Shown here: positions 51,801 through 54,800 of the stretch, one piece after another
Position numbering within the stretch: the stretch's first letter is position 1
Layout of the letters: every line of letters begins with the position of its first letter
NCBI GenBank assembly: GCA_022818135.1
Contig: JAFMSR010000014.1
Span: 40,579,987-40,643,986 of the forward strand
Origin: Saxidomus purpurata
Taxonomy: Eukaryota; Mollusca; Bivalvia; Venerida; Veneridae
Length of the DNA stretch: 64,000 bases
Direction of reading: 5' to 3'
Program-made: the position numbers and the translations under genes
The notes under the pieces: generated by a model
What the model was told of the DNA's origin: nothing
What the model saw: the letters and a program-made list of their open reading frames with translations, nothing else
The model's database searches: none

Positions 51801-54800
51801 TATTTCTTCCCCTGCTTCAATCTCATTGGACAAATTATATGAAGGGGGCGTGACTTCGTGTTTTTCAACTCTAGCACGTTTTCTACCTAGAAGATGACAA
51901 ATCAAGAGATACATAAAATTGAATGCTTTAAAACCTGGATTATTTTTCAACACCACTACAAAGGAAAAACTTAAAAGCTATTTGACCTCAGATTTTGGTG
52001 GAAAAAATAACGTTATTTGAACTTTCTGAAATTAACATATTAGCATTTCCTTTTTAGTTAATTTTTATATTTTAATGTATCATTATCATTTTTGAGAAAT
52101 TAAAATTTTTCACCAGAAACTGTGAGTGAGCAGCTTTGACAAGCTTTATATAACTGATGGAACTTTCTCCTTTTAACTCTTTGTTTTCGCTTGATTAAAA
52201 AAAACGAATTCTCTCAACTTATATTGATTGCTCTCCAGTATAAGGCTTTGATACATGCTGAAGCCCATTTTAGCATCACAGAACCGAAAATTCACCACAA
52301 GAATTATGATTAAAACATCTACTTGCACTTTTATAATCGAAAAATTAACTAACCTTTTCCTGTCCCCTTTTCAGCTCCTTTACGGCCCTTTTGTTGTTGT
52401 TTTTCTTCTTTAGAAGATTCTATGCTGGTACTTCTCAATAAATCAGTTCTCGGTCCAGATGACAAACCTGCTGATAGCGATCCACCGGATGTCTTTAAAT
52501 TTGCATCCATTAAAGGTTGGCCTACAGAAGATGTAGGTGGAGCTTTCGCAGAGAGGGTGGTGCCACTTGTAAGTAAAGTCCCACCTCCAGTTAATTTCAA
52601 GGACGCTGCAGTTAGTGTTGAAGACCCAAGCATTCCTGATTTGTAACCTGTCTGGCTGCTTCCAGAACTGCTGACCTGTGACCTTGTCTGTTTGGCAGAC
52701 GACAGCAGGCCTAGGTTTGAACTTGTTAACAGGGACGAGGATAGTGAAGATCTTGTGGCAGAACTGGCTCCATCTGAAGACTTCTTTAACAGACCTGATG
52801 TCGCAGCTGTAAAGTATCAAATAGTCACAGTCATAAACATAACTGAATGAGGTCAGGACCAGAATACTGTGAACAGGAGGACCATCATGGCTCTTTATCA
52901 CTCACAGTTTCACTGAAGCTCCCTGGACACCAACCAAATGGGATGTTATATTCTGAGAAACAGAATGGACTGAAGTCACGCATATTACAGAAAATATTTT
53001 CCCATCTCAAACGAGCCATGTTTTTTGACAAATCAAAGCCCCTTAAGCAATCATGTTCATTTACATTTTTTTAAAGATGCTAAACTAAAGAAAACTAAAG
53101 CTATCACTAAATGTGATTAATATCCCCAAAAGACTGCTTTATAAACTGAGGAAGTTCGTAGTAACATAATACCTTGCAAACAAACTAAAAAGAGATATTG
53201 TTCTTAGCAATAACTCTGTAATTTGTCAAGATAGAGTTATGGTTCTTGTACACTGCACTTCCTCTCAATGTGCTTGACCATTATATGAAGTTGTATTGAA
53301 TTCCAACATGTAGTTTTCGAATCATGCTCCAGACAAGTAAAGGTAATAAAGGGCAATAACTCTGAAACGAGTCAAGATAGAGTTATTGTTCTTTTGCACT
53401 GCACTTACTCTCATTGTGCTTGACCATTGTATGAAGTTGTATTGAATTCCAACTTGTAGTTTTCGAAAAATGCTCCAGACAAGGAAAAGTAACAAAGGAC
53501 AATAAACCTGTAATTAGTCAAGATGGAGTTATGGTTCCTGTGCACTGCACTTCCTCTCATTATGCTTGACCATTGTATGAAGTTGTATTGAATTCCAACT
53601 AGTAGTTTTCGAATTATGCTCTGGACAAGGAAAAGTAACAAAGGGCAATAACTCTGTAATGAGTCAAGATGGAGTTATGGTTCTTATGCACTGCACTTCC
53701 TCTCAATGTGCTTGACCATTATATGAAGTTGCATTGAATTCCAACTTGTAGTTTTCGAATTATGCTCTGGACAAGGAAAAGTAACTAAGGGTAATAACTC
53801 TGTAATGAGTCAAGATAGAGTTATGGTTCCTGTGCACTGCACTTCCTCTCAATGTACTTGACCATTGTATGAGGTTGTATTGAATTCCAACCAGTAGTTT
53901 TCAAGTTATGCTTCGGACAAGGAAAAGTAACAAAGGGCAATAACTCAGTAAATACTCAAGATAGAGTTATAGTTCTTGTACACTGCACTTCCTCTGAGTG
54001 TGCTTGATCATTGTATGAAATTGTATTGAATTCCAACTTTTAGTTTTCAAGTTATGCTCCGGACAAGGGAAAAAAACAAAGGGCAATAACTCTGTAATTA
54101 CTCAAGATGGAGTTATGGTTCTTGTGCACTGCACTTCCTCTCAATGTGCTTGATCATTGTATGAAGTTGTATTGAATTCCAACCAGTAGTTTTTAAGTAA
54201 TGCTCCGGACAAGGAAAAGTAACAAAGGGCAATAACTCTGTAATTAGTCAAGATGGAGTTATAGTTCTTGTGCACTGCACTTCCTCTCAATGTGCTTGAC
54301 CATTGTATGAAGTTGTATTGAATTCCAACTAGTAGTTTTCAAGTTATGCTCCGGACAAGGAAATGCAACAGACCGCCAGACCAACCAACCAACCACCGGG
54401 TGACTCCTATATACCCCCCTAAACTTCGTTTTGGGGGTATAATGAGCCTTGGGACTCTTAGCCCCACCACCCTGGCAGCCATATTTTCAACAAATCAAGG
54501 TACTATGAAAAGTCTATGTACATGTACACAGCTACCAAAGTAAAATTTATTTAATTCCTTACAAAGGTGACTAGCAATTTCTGATAGGAAAATTCTTAAA
54601 GTTTTTCTTATATACATGTATATGTAATTGTATGTAAAACAAGTGACCCCCTAGGCTGGCATGCCATATTTCATCAGAGGGATAGGATTTGATCAAACAC
54701 ACTAAAGTACCACTTAACAATTCTACACACAAAATTTCTGAGCCTTGGATCCAGTTTTGGTCAAGATGATTATCTCTCTTTATCTACAATTGACATGCCA

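Noticed and set aside
52443..52901. 152-residue minus-strand frame
   Set aside because: Shadow of exon 4 and its intron in a different frame.
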